Below are positions 43,317 to 53,097 of a stretch of 64,000 nucleotides of DNA, piece by piece. The DNA lies in NCBI RefSeq assembly GCF_013410665.1, contig NZ_JACCFM010000001.1:372001-436000 (forward strand), in the 5' to 3' direction. This stretch comes from Leifsonia psychrotolerans. Its GTDB lineage: Bacteria > Actinomycetota > Actinomycetes > Actinomycetales > Microbacteriaceae. Each line of letters starts with the position of its first letter. Position 1 is the first letter of the stretch. The translations under genes were made by a program, and so were the position numbers. A model generated the notes under the pieces. That model was not told where the DNA came from, made no database searches, and worked only from the letters and a program-made list of their open reading frames with translations.

Positions 43317-44318
43317 ATGAGCCCTTCCACCCGACTGGACATCGACCTGGCCTTTTCCCTCGTGGAACCGGGCGGGACGCCTTCCGCCACGCCCGGCACC
43401 GACTCCTCCGCCGCTGAAGAAATGACCGGCACCATCACGGCGAGTGGACTAGAGATCGAGATCTACTCGAGCAAGCCCGAACTGTTCGTGCAGGGCAGAA
43501 CGATCAAGCTCAAAGAGCTCCGTCGTCTGGCCGCAGCACTGGCCGAGCGGGGATTGACCATCTCGCTGTCAGGCCCGGACGGCTTGATCGTTCGGCTCGG
43601 CGCCGAGCGAGCACCACTCACCCAGCGCATCCTCACCCGCTCCACGCACATTGGGCTCGGCCATCGGAACGCGTGGGCTCCGCTGCTGAAACGCCGCAAA
43701 GCCGGCGGCCTCGAGAATACGGTGGTGCCGTTGCCGCCATCGACCCTGTTCCCGCTGGTGCCCACCTTCGATCGTCGGATTCGGCGCACCGTCACCACGA
43801 CGCACTATGCACCGGGTGCCGGGCGGCCGCGGCTCATCTTCGTGGTCGGTTCCGAGAACTGGAACGGCCAGATGCCGCGCGAGTTTGATCTGCTGCCGGG
43901 AGTGACGACGATTGGTTCGTCCCCGTCGGCCGACCTGCAGCTGGAGGGTTTGCAACCTCTGCACGCCGAGATCCGCCATGATGCCAACGACGAGTATGTG
44001 CTGTATCCGCTGGGTGAGGTAGCGGGCGGGGCACGGCCGCTCCCGGGCGAGAGCGAGGGAGAGCAAATACTGCGCACGGGCGCCCGGATCGAGATGATGC
44101 AGTGGCGGATGGGATTCTTCCGCGAGGAGTACGCCGACCATGGTCGTCCGTACGGTGGTCGATTGGGCGGTGAGCTCGCGTATCAACGACCGCAGCCGGG
44201 GCGGCACAGCGAGAACCTGCCGCGCACGGCGCAGCCGAGTGCGCCACCGGCCGTCCCGCCAGCAGAAGCAGCCGCGACGGGCATAGATCCCCTGCCGCTG
44301 GATGATTCTGAGATCTAG
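43317..44318 (+). CDS. FHA-domain protein
   Basis: A 333-residue protein. A first domain (ITASGLEIEIYSSKPELFVQGRTIKLKELRRLAAALAERGLTISLSG, about residues 45-95) is not familiar. An FHA domain at about residues 180-270 has FDLLPGVTTIGSSPSADLQLEGLQPLHAEIRHDANDEYVLYPLGE, with the GS, S and H of the phosphothreonine-binding loops (IGSSPSAD, LHAEI). The C-terminal 60 residues are Pro/Ala-rich. It probably docks to a phosphorylated partner, perhaps of a serine/threonine kinase path; no kinase gene is near. Confidence 0.78.
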   Translation: MSPSTRLDIDLAFSLVEPGGTPSATPGTDSSAAEEMTGTITASGLEIEIYSSKPELFVQGRTIKLKELRRLAAALAERGLTISLSGPDGLIVRLGAERAPLTQRILTRSTHIGLGHRNAWAPLLKRRKAGGLENTVVPLPPSTLFPLVPTFDRRIRRTVTTTHYAPGAGRPRLIFVVGSENWNGQMPREFDLLPGVTTIGSSPSADLQLEGLQPLHAEIRHDANDEYVLYPLGEVAGGARPLPGESEGEQILRTGARIEMMQWRMGFFREEYADHGRPYGGRLGGELAYQRPQPGRHSENLPRTAQPSAPPAVPPAEAAATGIDPLPLDDSEI

Positions 44319-44332
44319 GTATTCGGGGGAAC

Positions 44333-44952
44333 GTGTTCGTGCGCACGGGCATCGCCAGAAAGTTCGGACGAAACGGGTTCGATGCAATTCTGCTGGCCCG
44401 ACGCCAGGAAGCGCTGGACACCAGCGTGGCGGCGTTGCGGCAGCAGGGGATCGAGGCCCGAGGGATTGTTGCCGATGCTGCAGTGGGGAGAGTGTGACGG
44501 AAGCTTTCGCGCGGATCGAATCGGAGTTCGGGACTCCGGATGTTCTGGTCTATAACGCAGGCGCGATTACGATCAGTAACCCCTCGGAACTGGCGGTGGA
44601 CGATCTGCTGAGCGACTTCACCGTGAACGTCGCCGGAGCACTCCGTTGTGCGCAGGCGGTCATCCCAGCCATGGCCGAGCGTGGTTCCGGTTCGATCCTG
44701 TTCACAGGCGGCATGCTCGCGCTCAATCCCGTGGCGTCTCGAGCATTGGCGGCAATCGGAAAGGCCGGGCTGCGCAACCTGGCATTCACTCTGGCCGACG
44801 AACTGGCGCCCCAGGGGATCACCGTGGGAACCGTTACCATCGGTGGCATCGTCGCGGCCGGCAGTTTCTTTGACCCGGATCTGATTGCCGAGACGTATTG
44901 GGACCTTCACACCGGTGAGCGACAGCGCGAAGTGCTCTACACCGCCCCCTGA
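44333..44952 (+). pseudogene. Frameshifted short-chain dehydrogenase remnant
   Basis: Two frames together rebuild most of an SDR. The first (44333-44497) reads GIARKFGRNGFDAILLARRQEALDTSVAALRQQGIEARGIVADAA and stops; the second, shifted by one base near 44494, reads VTEAFARIESEFGTPDVLVYNAGAITISNPSELAVDDLLSDFTVNVAGALRCAQAVIPAM and continues to 44952. The TGxxxGIG start is cut (only GIA remains), the usual catalytic Tyr is not seen where it should be (ALAAIGKAG instead of YxAxKAG), and the ends do not match. It is an inactivated gene. Confidence 0.7.
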
Positions 44953-45475
44953 CGACAGGGTTCAGCCTGTGGATTTGCCGGGCATCGGATGCGGGCAGGG
45001 AAGAATAGAGATGTGGGAGCAACTGGGCGTGCGTTACCTCCCGACGCTTCAGCAGGTACATTGATCCGTCGCAGTTGTTCTTCCAGCGCCAATTAACACT
45101 GTTGCGTTAGCGTTTCAGGGAGCGGTGGGCACATCGCCCGCTGCACGGACGGAATCGCGCCGGTTGTCGGCCTCTCCGGTAGTAGGTTCGGTCGCATGCC
45201 GATCATCTTTCCGGCTCTCTCCGCTGCGGAGGGGTAATCCAAGCGCCTCGTGCTGACCGAGTCGCCGCGGTTGTGGGACTCGATCAGCGAATCGTTGGTC
45301 GAGCGTGTCGAGACCTCGTGCGGCGCCCGACCTGCAACGCGAGGTGCGCCATACGTTCTGAGCCGTGGCCCACGCTTGAGCGGATGAGGCTCAGCCCGGG
45401 GGAGACGAACTCACCTGATTCGACCACCGCCGACCGTCGCTGATCGTGCCACAGAGCGACCGAGTCGAACAGCGC
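44953..45475. other. Gene-free stretch with one solitary degraded repeat unit
   Basis: At 45293-45320 the sequence CGTTGGTCGAGCGTGTCGAG followed by ACCTCGTG matches 25 of 28 bases of the left arm of the array units. No further unit is beside it. I see no gene, RNA or clear promoter elsewhere in the stretch. Confidence 0.5.
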
Positions 45476-46069
45476 CTAGCTCGCCGGCTCGTTCCGGTCG
45501 ACGTCCAACATCACTTCGTTGCGACGGAGGAAGGCCGGAAGAAAAGGCGGGTCGAATCGGGCGAACCGCGGTTCACCGGTCGGAACGAGTCTGGCCGTCG
45601 TGAGAGCCGAGCGCAGTTCCGCAAGATGGCTGTCGTAGGCGTGCTCTGTCCACCGACCGCGGTAACGGCTCGCCGCGACGAGGTGTTCGGGAATCATGCG
45701 CAGGTGAACCCGGGCGTTCTTCGGGCGCGGTGCCGAGTCGATGGTGAGCGTCGCGGGCAGCACAAAGCCGACGAGGAAGCTGCCTTCTGATCCAGGGCCC
45801 GGTCCGTCGTCCGTCTGCTGCTGCACAACCGGGGACGTCATCGCAATCTTCGAGGATGAGTCGGTTTGCACGACGGGGGACGTCATCGCGACTTTCTCGC
45901 TCGATTCGTTCTCTCCACTGATGTAGGCGAAGAGGTAACGGAAGGCACGGTTGCCCGCGTCCTCGAAGGGGCCGTCGACAACGACCTCGGCAACCACATG
46001 CTGGGGGTATCGCCGCAACTCGAAAACGTCAGAGCTGTGCACGACATCGTACGGCTGTTGCTCGGTCAC
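45476..46069 (-). CDS. SOUL/HEBP-family haem-binding protein
   Basis: A 197-residue protein of the SOUL family: YDVVHSSDVFELRRYPQHVVAEVVVDG is the N-terminal hallmark (usual E-x-R-x-Y-x-x-x-x-x-A) and AFRYLFAYISGENESSEKVAMTSPV the next conserved strand and loop (AMTxPV), here doubled as KIAMTSPVVQQQ. No signal peptide. Members bind haem or related tetrapyrroles or act as lipocalin-like carriers. It stands alone and is divergent from the PadR-AarF pair. Confidence 0.86.
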   Translation of the reverse strand: MTEQQPYDVVHSSDVFELRRYPQHVVAEVVVDGPFEDAGNRAFRYLFAYISGENESSEKVAMTSPVVQTDSSSKIAMTSPVVQQQTDDGPGPGSEGSFLVGFVLPATLTIDSAPRPKNARVHLRMIPEHLVAASRYRGRWTEHAYDSHLAELRSALTTARLVPTGEPRFARFDPPFLPAFLRRNEVMLDVDRNEPAS

Positions 46070-46119
46070 CTCTTCAGAGTAGCCCGATCCCGACTTTCCC
46101 CTATCGCGGAAGCGTGTTG

Positions 46120-46141
46120 CGATATATCGTTAAGTATCGTT
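46120..46141. promoter_or_regulatory. Probable PadR operator
   Basis: A perfect palindrome CGATATATCG (46120-46129) overlaps direct repeats TATCGTT at 46125-46131 and 46135-46141, in an AT-rich island just before the PadR gene. The spacing of one helical turn (10 bp) fits autoregulation by the PadR dimer, and the region also serves the divergent SOUL gene. Confidence 0.5.
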
Positions 46142-46164
46142 CGCGATTCTCCAAGGAGGTTATT

Positions 46165-46710
46165 ATGGGCAATTCATTCCCCGCCGGAGCGTTCGGCACC
46201 GGTAATCGTGCCGAGGGCATGTGGCAGATGATGGAGCAATTACGCTCAGGTTTCGAGAAACGCTCGGGTACCCGAGTGGGGCGAGGAGACGTGCGCGCGT
46301 CGGTGCTTGCGCTGCTCGCCGAACAACCGATGCACGGATACCAGATCATCCGCGAGATCGAGGAGCGCAGCGGCGGAAGCTGGAAGCCGAGCGCCGGGTC
46401 GGTCTACCCAACGCTGCAGTTGCTCTCTGATGAGGGACTCATCAGCGCTGAGGAGTCGAACGGCCGCAAGACCTATTCACTCACCGAGGAGGGTCGCGCG
46501 GTAGCCGGCGAGGCAGGGGGGACGGCCCCCTGGGAAACCACGGGCGCCTCTGAGAGCACCGGTTTCACCGCTCTGCCCAAGGCCGGCCTCGAGCTCTCGC
46601 AGGCAGCAGCGCAAGTGCATCGCACGGGATCTCCGGCACAGATCCAGCAGGCGGTGACCGTGCTCGATGACGCGCGTCGACGGCTCTACTCGATCCTCGC
46701 TCAGGACTGA
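46165..46710 (+). CDS. PadR-family transcriptional regulator
   Basis: A 181-residue regulator. The winged helix is VGRGDVRASVLALLAEQPMHGYQIIREIEERSGGSWKPSAGSVYPTLQLLSDEGLISAEESNGRKTYSLTEEGR (about residues 40-115), the full PadR signature. The C-terminal helix contains DDARRRLYSILAQ for dimerisation. The ATG at 46165 has AAGGAGG 7 nt upstream; the frame further up to 46114 is not needed. Its stop is 4 bases from the GTG start of the AarF gene, so it likely controls that gene. Confidence 0.9.
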   Translation: MGNSFPAGAFGTGNRAEGMWQMMEQLRSGFEKRSGTRVGRGDVRASVLALLAEQPMHGYQIIREIEERSGGSWKPSAGSVYPTLQLLSDEGLISAEESNGRKTYSLTEEGRAVAGEAGGTAPWETTGASESTGFTALPKAGLELSQAAAQVHRTGSPAQIQQAVTVLDDARRRLYSILAQD

Positions 46711-46714
46711 CAGG

Positions 46715-48427
46715 GTGCCGTCGGTCCGTCAGGGTCGAGACGATTCGTTACCCGGCGTTGGTCGTTCCCGCTCTCGTTACCGCCGCATCCTGCGTTTCGC
46801 CGGCTGGCAACTCGCGGTGGCGTGGTGGTTCGAACTTCTCCTGCCACGCATCGGGCTCGCGAAGGTCGCCGAGCGCACGCGGGCGAAGCGGATGCGACGC
46901 TTCGCGCAGCGCTTCCACGTGCTGGCGGTCGAGCTGGGTGGGCTGATGATCAAGGTCGGTCAGTTCATGTCGTCCCGGCTGGATGTGCTGCCGCCTGAGA
47001 TCACGAACGAACTCGAGGGGCTGCAGGACGAGGTGCCGCCGGTGCCATTCGCGGCCGTGCGTGCGCTCGCCGAGGCGGAATTGGGCGTGCCGCTTGAACG
47101 GGCGTTCGCCTGGGTTGACGAGACGCCGGTGGCAGCAGCATCCCTCGGCCAGGCGCATCGGGCCAGACTCGGACCGATCGATGCCGCTGACACCGGGTTG
47201 GACGGCGTCGTGATCAAGGTGCAGCGACCGGGCATCGACCAGATCGTCGACGTCGACCTGGCGGCGCTGCGCAAAGTGGGCGGGTGGCTGAGCCGTGTGC
47301 GACTCGTGTCTGACCGTGTCGACATGCCTGCGCTCGTCGAGGAGTTTGCGTTCACCAGCCTCGAAGAGATCGACTATCTACACGAGGCTACGAGCGCCGA
47401 GCGCTTCGCAGCCGAATTCGCCGGTGACGAGCGAGTGGCGGTGCCGGCCGTCGTGTGGGAGCGCACGACACGGCGCGTGCTCACTCTCGAAGACGTCACG
47501 GCGATCAAAATCACGGATGCGGATGCTCTCCGGGCGGTCGGTATCGATCCGTCGGACGTCGCGCCGGTCTTCGCTGCGGTCATGTTCGACCAACTGTTCA
47601 GCACAGGCTTCTTCCACGCCGATCCGCACCCGGGCAACATTTTTGTGACGCCGGTCACCGACGGGGAAAGTGGGCCTCCGTGGAAGCTGACCTTCATCGA
47701 CTTCGGCATGATGGGGGAGGTCTCCAGCACCACGCGCAGTGGCCTGCGGAAGCTTCTGATCGCGGCGGCCTCACGTGATGGAACAGGCTTGGTGGATGCG
47801 ATCCGCGACCTGGGAGTACTGCTGCCCTCGGCCGAGACAACTGAGCTCGAGCGGGCGATGGTCCAGCTTTTCGCGCGGTTCGGCGGCATGGGCTTCGCCG
47901 AGTTGCGCGAGGTCGACCCGCGGGAGTTTCGTGACTTCGCCGTGCAATTCGGTGACGTGATCCGTTCGCTGCCATTCCAGCTTCCCGAGAACTTCTTGCT
48001 CATCATTCGGGCAATGTCACTCACCTCAGGGGTGTGCAGCGCACTCGATCCCGAGTTCAATCTGTGGGACTCGGTCGAGCCGTATGCGGCCCAGTTGGTG
48101 CGGGACGAGAGTGGCAACGTGGTGAAGGATCTCGCGCAGCAGGCGCTCGAGGTCGCCGGTCTCGCTTGGCGTTTACCGAAGCGAGTGGATGCGCTGATCA
48201 CCCGCATCGAGGACGGCTCGGTCTCCATGCAGAACCCGCGCCTCGAGCACCGGATTGCCCGGCTGGAGCGCACCACACGACGCGTGATCTCGGCCGTTCT
48301 ATTTGCTGCGTTGCTCATCGCGGGGGCCGTGTTTCACCTCGATGACGTCGCGCTCGGCACGGTGCTGATGGTCGCGTCGATCCTGCCGCTGTTGCATGCG
48401 CTGTTTGCAGGTAGTCGCGGCCGCTGA
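46715..48427 (+). CDS. AarF/ABC1/UbiB-type protein kinase-like protein
   Basis: A 570-residue membrane-associated atypical kinase. Family motifs: GGLMIKVGQFMSSRLDVLPPEITNELEGLQDEVPPVPF (KxGQ motif), AAASLGQAHRARL (Ala-rich nucleotide loop), VIKVQRPGI, FHADPHPGNIFV (catalytic DPHPGN) and FIDFGMMGEV (DFG). Two C-terminal helices follow (RVISAVLFAALLIAGAVFHLDDVALGTVLMVASILPLL). The best start is the GTG at 46715, 4 bases after the PadR stop with AGGAC before it; an ATG at 46667 would overlap PadR by 44 bases. Members act in quinone or lipid metabolism. Confidence 0.9.
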   Translation: MPSVRQGRDDSLPGVGRSRSRYRRILRFAGWQLAVAWWFELLLPRIGLAKVAERTRAKRMRRFAQRFHVLAVELGGLMIKVGQFMSSRLDVLPPEITNELEGLQDEVPPVPFAAVRALAEAELGVPLERAFAWVDETPVAAASLGQAHRARLGPIDAADTGLDGVVIKVQRPGIDQIVDVDLAALRKVGGWLSRVRLVSDRVDMPALVEEFAFTSLEEIDYLHEATSAERFAAEFAGDERVAVPAVVWERTTRRVLTLEDVTAIKITDADALRAVGIDPSDVAPVFAAVMFDQLFSTGFFHADPHPGNIFVTPVTDGESGPPWKLTFIDFGMMGEVSSTTRSGLRKLLIAAASRDGTGLVDAIRDLGVLLPSAETTELERAMVQLFARFGGMGFAELREVDPREFRDFAVQFGDVIRSLPFQLPENFLLIIRAMSLTSGVCSALDPEFNLWDSVEPYAAQLVRDESGNVVKDLAQQALEVAGLAWRLPKRVDALITRIEDGSVSMQNPRLEHRIARLERTTRRVISAVLFAALLIAGAVFHLDDVALGTVLMVASILPLLHALFAGSRGR

Positions 48428-48434
48428 CGCGAGT

Positions 48435-48884
48435 TCAGGAGATCGCCGCCTTCACCAATTCAGTCACCCGGGCCGCCACGCGCGGGGTCCACTTTTCGAG
48501 TGCGAACGAGACGGGCCAGATCTCGCCGTCGTCGAGGCGAGCGGCGTCCTGGAACTCGAGGGTCGAGTAGCGGGTGCTGAACTTTCCCGCGTTCTTGAAG
48601 CAGAAGACAACCTTGCCGTCTGCATTGGCATAGGCCGGCATCCCGTACCAGGTCTTCGGGGACAGATCCGGCGCGTTGGCCGTGACCGTCACGTGCACGC
48701 GCTCGGCGAGCATGCGATCATCCGGTTCCATTTTCGCGATGCTGTCGAGCACAGCCTGAAGTCCGTCGGCCTTCTTGACGCCCGTCTTGCCCTCGGCGCG
48801 AAGTTCGACAGCGCGCTGCTTCATGGCGCTGCGTTCGGCGGCGCTGAATCCGGCGGTTTCGTCTGCGGCATTCTCGGTGGTCAT
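48435..48884 (-). CDS. DUF1801-family protein
   Basis: A 149-residue small protein. The C-terminal part DGKVVFCFKNAGKFSTRYSTLEFQDAARLDDGEIWPVSFALEKW matches the DUF1801/YdhG family (iron chaperone-like fold), of unknown function in actinobacteria. The ATG at 48884 has GGGAGAAC upstream; the six codons before it are ignored. It converges on the AarF gene with an 8-bp gap. Confidence 0.82.
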   Translation of the reverse strand: MTTENAADETAGFSAAERSAMKQRAVELRAEGKTGVKKADGLQAVLDSIAKMEPDDRMLAERVHVTVTANAPDLSPKTWYGMPAYANADGKVVFCFKNAGKFSTRYSTLEFQDAARLDDGEIWPVSFALEKWTPRVAARVTELVKAAIS

Positions 48885-49034
48885 GAGTGGTTCTCCCATC
48901 AATTCGGGCGGGGCACGGCGTTACCGGCGCCTCTCTCTGAAAGGTGAGGCGCCGCGAGCATTCTGTGTTTCTCGAATCCTGATTACTCTCGGGAACTCGT
49001 TGATCAGACTGAGTTGAGAGGCAGATCTCTCCCG

Positions 49035-49958
49035 CTAGCCAGGCTGGGGGTGCTGTCTCGAGAGTTGCACCACTCCGTAGACAGCGATGAGGCCGGCGAT
49101 GACGAACACCGCGCCGGCCCACAGTGGTGCGGATGTCGCCTCCCCGAGTACGACGATTCCGATGGTGACCCCGACGAGTGGGTCGATGACCGTCAGCCCC
49201 GCGACAACGAGTTCGGGAGATCCGGACGAATAGGCGATTTGAACAAAATATGTTCCCAGGATCCCCGCGGTCACCAGCCCGAGCAGGCAGGCGACGGTCA
49301 ACCAGTCTGCGGGAGTGAGGTGGAGTCCGCCGTGGATGATGGTCTGAACTCGGGTAATGAGGACCTTGGCGAGTGTGGCGACGAAACCGAAGAGAACTCC
49401 GGCGGCCACAACGTAGAACATTCGCGTGAATCTCGTGCGGATGAGAACGAACGCGAGTCCGAGCGCCACCAGAATAGAGGCCAGGATTATGACCACGATC
49501 CCCAGCTGGGCGTCGGTGATCGGAACCGTGGTGGTGGTCAGGGCTGCAACAGCCACGAAGAGCCCGACACCGCCGACGCAGTAGACAATGGCACGAATCG
49601 AGGTGGCGCTGAGCGGGGTTTTGGTGATCCGCGCGGTGATGACAGCGGTGATCACCAGGGCAAGTGCGCCGAGCGGTTGCACGACTGTCAAGGGCGCCAG
49701 GTACAGGCTGAAGAGTTGGAACACGATGGCCAGCCCGAGCATGAGCGTTCCAATCAACCAGGACGGGCGCCGGGCCAGGGCGAGAAGCTGGCCGAGCGCC
49801 AAACCCGATCGTTGAGGCGCGCCCGTTGCCCTGTTGTGGACTTTCGCGACGCCATGCTGTTGGAATTCTGCTCCCGCAGCCAGGAAGAGCGAGCCGACGA
49901 GTGCGACGGGGATTCCCAGTGCCTGGACCGGTGTCAGGGAGATTACGTCAAGACTCAT
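49035..49958 (-). CDS. DMT-superfamily transporter, NIPA-like
   Basis: A 307-residue inner-membrane protein with nine to ten hydrophobic segments. The N-terminal helix IPVALVGSLFLAAGAEFQQHGVAKV, and LAIVFQLFSLYLAPLTVVQPLGALALVITAVITARI with the VQPLG turn, place it in the DMT/NIPA-like group, whose members move Mg2+ or small metabolites. It is full length. A 72-bp gap separates it from the copper ATPase gene upstream. Confidence 0.8.
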   Translation of the reverse strand: MSLDVISLTPVQALGIPVALVGSLFLAAGAEFQQHGVAKVHNRATGAPQRSGLALGQLLALARRPSWLIGTLMLGLAIVFQLFSLYLAPLTVVQPLGALALVITAVITARITKTPLSATSIRAIVYCVGGVGLFVAVAALTTTTVPITDAQLGIVVIILASILVALGLAFVLIRTRFTRMFYVVAAGVLFGFVATLAKVLITRVQTIIHGGLHLTPADWLTVACLLGLVTAGILGTYFVQIAYSSGSPELVVAGLTVIDPLVGVTIGIVVLGEATSAPLWAGAVFVIAGLIAVYGVVQLSRQHPQPG

Positions 49959-50030
49959 GCGGTCATACCCTTCCGTGCTGGATTCTAGACGAGAAGCATG
50001 ACACCACAGGCATTGGGCTGAGGGCAGGGG

Positions 50031-52442
50031 TTAGAGCTTCTGGGTGCGCAGGCGCAGAGCGTTGCTGATGACGCTGACCGAGGAGAGCGACATGGCCGCG
50101 GCGGCGATGATGGGCGAAAGCAGGACTCCGAAGAACGGGTAGAGCACTCCCGCCGCGATCGGGATCCCCGCTGCGTTGTAGATGAATGCGAAGGTCAGGT
50201 TCTGGCGGATGTTGCGCATCGTCTTCTGTGAGAGCCGACGCGCGTGCACAATCCCGACCAAATCGCCGCCGAGCAGGGTGATGCCGGCGCTTTCGATGGC
50301 GACATCCGTGCCGGAACCCATGGCCAGCCCAACATCGGCGGCGGCGAGGGCGGGGGCATCGTTGACGCCGTCGCCGGCCATGGCCACGACCTTTCCTTCT
50401 CTCCGGAGAGCCTTTACGATGTCGCTCTTGTGCTCCGGCAGCACCTGCGCTTCAACCCGGTCGATGCCCAGCCGCTTGGCCACGGCCTGCGCCGTGGCGA
50501 GGTTGTCGCCGGTCAGCATGACGATCTGGATACCGTCAGCGGCCAGGGCGGCCAACGCGTCGGCCGTGGTGGCCTTGATCGGGTCCGCGATGGCGAACAG
50601 GCCGGCTGCGTGCCCATCGATACTCATGTGGATCACCGTCGCGCCCTCGCCGCGCAGCTGATCGGCTTGCGTATCGAGGGTGCGCATATCGGTGCCCAGC
50701 GAGGCCAGGAAGTCCACGTTGCCCAGGGCAACCTGGTGGCCCTCGACGGTGCCGGTCACGCCGCGTCCGGCGGGGGAGTCGAAATCGGCCACATCGGGAA
50801 TAGTGATGCCACGTTCGTGCGCGGCAGCCGTGATGGCAGCTGCCAGCGGATGCTCGGACGCCCGTTCGACGCCGGCGGCCAGCCGCAGCAACTCATCTTC
50901 GGCAGCGCCGGTGCGTTCCGTGACGGTTGCCCGATCGTCGGCGAGAGGGGCTGCGGTGCGCTCAGTGCTGCCGACGGTGATGATCCGGGTGAGGGAGGGA
51001 CGGCCTTCGGTGAGGGTGCCAGTCTTATCGACAACGAGGGTGTCGACCTTCTCCATCCGTTCCAACGCCTCGGCGTTCTTGATCAGCACCCCCATTTTTG
51101 CGCCGCGGCCCACTCCGACCATGATCGACATCGGGGTGGCCAGGCCCAACGCGCACGGGCACGCGATGATCAGCACCGTCACCGCCACAATCAGGGCGTG
51201 CGCCAGTTTCGGATCGGGCCCCACCAAAGCCCAGACCGCGAATGCGATCACAGCAGCGCCGAGCACCGCGGGCACGAACACGCCGGCGACCCGGTCGGCC
51301 AGGCGCTGGATCGGCGCCTGGGAACGCTGCGCCTCGGCGACCATTGACACAATCCGGGCCAGCATCGTGTCCCGGCCGATCTTCTCGGCCTGCATCACCA
51401 GGCCACCGGTCTGGTTGATGGTGCCGCCGATGACCGTGTCACCGGCGGACTTGGTGACCGGCATCGATTCGCCCGTCACCAAAGACTCGTCGATCGAGGA
51501 GCGACCCTCCTGAACCGTTCCGTCGACCGGCACTTTCTCGCCGGGCCGGACCCGCAGCCGATCCCCGACCTGCACCTGAGCCAAGTCGATCTCCTCGTCG
51601 GTGCCATCCGCACGCAGCCGTCGGGCGCTCGTGGGGCTGAGGTCCAACAACGCCTTGATGGCACCGGAGGTCTTCTCCCGCGCACGTAACTCGAGCACCT
51701 GACCCAGCAAAACCAGGACTGTGATGACCGCAGCCGATTCGAAGTAGACATCCACCGTCCCGTCCATGCCGCGAAATGAGGCCGGGAAGATTCCGGGGGC
51801 AACCGTGGCGATGACACTGTAGAGCCAGGCCACGCCGGTGCCGATCGCGATCAGGGTGAACATGTTCAGATTGCGGCTTCGCACCGACGCCCAGCCACGA
51901 ACAAAGAACGGCCATCCGGCCCACAACACCACCGGCGTCGCCAACACCAGTTGCACCCACACCGACACGGTCGGCGGGAGCAACTCATGGACCCAGCCGA
52001 AGAGGTGCCCGGCCATCTCGATCACCAGCACCGGAACCGTCAGGACAAGCCCGACCCAGAAGCGGCGGGTCATATTCACCAGCTCCGCACTCGACCCCGA
52101 CTCCATAGCCGTCACAGTGACCGGCTCCAAACTCATGCCGCAGATCGGGCAGGCACCCGGGCCCGGACGGCGGATTTCCGGATGCATTGGACAGGTGTAC
52201 TCCACCGCACCGTCAGGGGCCGCCGGCGTCGAACTGCCTCCTGCAGCGCTGCCAGAATGGTCGCCGTGATCGTGATCGATGTACAGGTCGGGGTTCGCTT
52301 CGAACGTCGATCGGCAGTGATCGGAGCAGAAGAAGAACCGTGTTCCCTCATGCTCGATGCTCAGAGCGTTGGCCGGGTCAGCCCTCATTCCACACACGGG
52401 GTCGGTGACCACGGGCTGCACATCGTTACGACGGCTAGACAT
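50031..52442 (-). CDS. copA: Copper-translocating P-type ATPase
   Basis: An 803-residue exporter of Cu(I). An N-terminal YHS domain ([43 protein letters not shown]) and a heavy-metal-binding [26 protein letters not shown] stretch stand in place of the usual CxxC domains. Core: TGES in the actuator, [12 protein letters not shown] (CPC) in the membrane, DKTGTLTEG (phosphorylated Asp), [16 protein letters not shown]. The end has NAAG near the second-last helix and MSLSSVSV in the last, the N/MSxS residues of the copper (IB-1) group. A CsoR-type palindrome lies just before the ATG. No copZ or csoR gene is in the window. Confidence 0.93.
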   Translation of the reverse strand: MSSRRNDVQPVVTDPVCGMRADPANALSIEHEGTRFFFCSDHCRSTFEANPDLYIDHDHGDHSGSAAGGSSTPAAPDGAVEYTCPMHPEIRRPGPGACPICGMSLEPVTVTAMESGSSAELVNMTRRFWVGLVLTVPVLVIEMAGHLFGWVHELLPPTVSVWVQLVLATPVVLWAGWPFFVRGWASVRSRNLNMFTLIAIGTGVAWLYSVIATVAPGIFPASFRGMDGTVDVYFESAAVITVLVLLGQVLELRAREKTSGAIKALLDLSPTSARRLRADGTDEEIDLAQVQVGDRLRVRPGEKVPVDGTVQEGRSSIDESLVTGESMPVTKSAGDTVIGGTINQTGGLVMQAEKIGRDTMLARIVSMVAEAQRSQAPIQRLADRVAGVFVPAVLGAAVIAFAVWALVGPDPKLAHALIVAVTVLIIACPCALGLATPMSIMVGVGRGAKMGVLIKNAEALERMEKVDTLVVDKTGTLTEGRPSLTRIITVGSTERTAAPLADDRATVTERTGAAEDELLRLAAGVERASEHPLAAAITAAAHERGITIPDVADFDSPAGRGVTGTVEGHQVALGNVDFLASLGTDMRTLDTQADQLRGEGATVIHMSIDGHAAGLFAIADPIKATTADALAALAADGIQIVMLTGDNLATAQAVAKRLGIDRVEAQVLPEHKSDIVKALRREGKVVAMAGDGVNDAPALAAADVGLAMGSGTDVAIESAGITLLGGDLVGIVHARRLSQKTMRNIRQNLTFAFIYNAAGIPIAAGVLYPFFGVLLSPIIAAAAMSLSSVSVISNALRLRTQKL

Positions 52443-52452
52443 AGCTCAACAA

Positions 52453-52467
52453 TACCCCGCAGGGGTA
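52453..52467. promoter_or_regulatory. CsoR-type copper operator
   Basis: TACCCC-gca-GGGGTA is a perfect inverted repeat 10 bp upstream of the copper ATPase start codon. It matches the TACCCC/GGGGTA half-sites of CsoR operators. The adjacent CCGTAGGGG may be a further half-site. Binding would block transcription until Cu(I) loads the repressor. Confidence 0.65.
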
Positions 52468-52533
52468 GTCCTCCGTAGGGGATTATTCAGGCGTGAAGTC
52501 CACCTGAGTGGCGCGACGGGGGACGGAGCGCGG

Positions 52534-53097
52534 TTAGCGTGCCACGCGGTAGCGAAGGGAGACGACGTTCGAGGTGAAGGTTCGGGTCTCGACGAGTTCG
52601 AGATCCACTCGGCGCTCGTGCTGGGGGAAGAAGGGAATGCCACCGCCAAGCAGCACCGGGTAGACCCGAGGCCGGTACTCGTCGATCAGACCTAACGCCG
52701 CTGCCTCGGCTGCGAGAGTGGCGCCGCCGATCGCAATGTCGCCCGTTCCGGGCTCCGCTCGCACTCGCTCGATCTCCTCCGCCAGACCACCGGATGCCAG
52801 ACGGGCAGTGCCCTGCACCGCCGATAATGTCCGAGAGAAGACCACCTTGGGCAGCGGCTTCCAGATCGCGGCCCACTCGAGCTCTGAGGCGTCGAGCGAG
52901 TGATCGAGGTCGGCGGTCTCCCAGTACAGCATCGTCTCGTACAGCCGTCGTCCCATGAGGTGCACGCCACTGCCTCGAACCTCGTCGGTGACGAAGCGAA
53001 AGATCTCCTCGTCAGGCTCTGTCCAATCGAAGTCTCCGTGTGGCCCGACGATGTAACCGTCGAGTGAGACGCCCATCGAATAGGTCACACTGCGCAT
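52534..53097 (-). CDS. Dihydrofolate reductase-like (RibD C-terminal fold) protein
   Basis: A 187-residue protein: MRSVTYSMGVSLDGYIVGPHGDFDW is the family start, VHLMGRRLYETMLYW carries the Gly-Arg-Tyr of the NADPH-binding loop, and DIAIGGATLAAEAAALGLIDEYRPRVYPVLLGGGIPFF the following strand-helix. Proteins of this group reduce pteridine- or deazaflavin-like substrates and are often unassigned. AGGAGG precedes the ATG. It ends 92 bp before the copA start and is independent of it. Confidence 0.85.
   Translation of the reverse strand: MRSVTYSMGVSLDGYIVGPHGDFDWTEPDEEIFRFVTDEVRGSGVHLMGRRLYETMLYWETADLDHSLDASELEWAAIWKPLPKVVFSRTLSAVQGTARLASGGLAEEIERVRAEPGTGDIAIGGATLAAEAAALGLIDEYRPRVYPVLLGGGIPFFPQHERRVDLELVETRTFTSNVVSLRYRVAR

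Noticed and set aside
46667..46714. ATG start 16 codons upstream for the AarF kinase
   Set aside because: It would overlap the PadR gene by 44 bases; a GTG 4 bases after the PadR stop gives a normal family start.
49014..49988. 324-codon plus-strand frame opposite the DMT transporter
   Set aside because: Very polar and low-complexity translation (many Gln, Asp, Arg); it is the shadow of a transporter with clear membrane helices.
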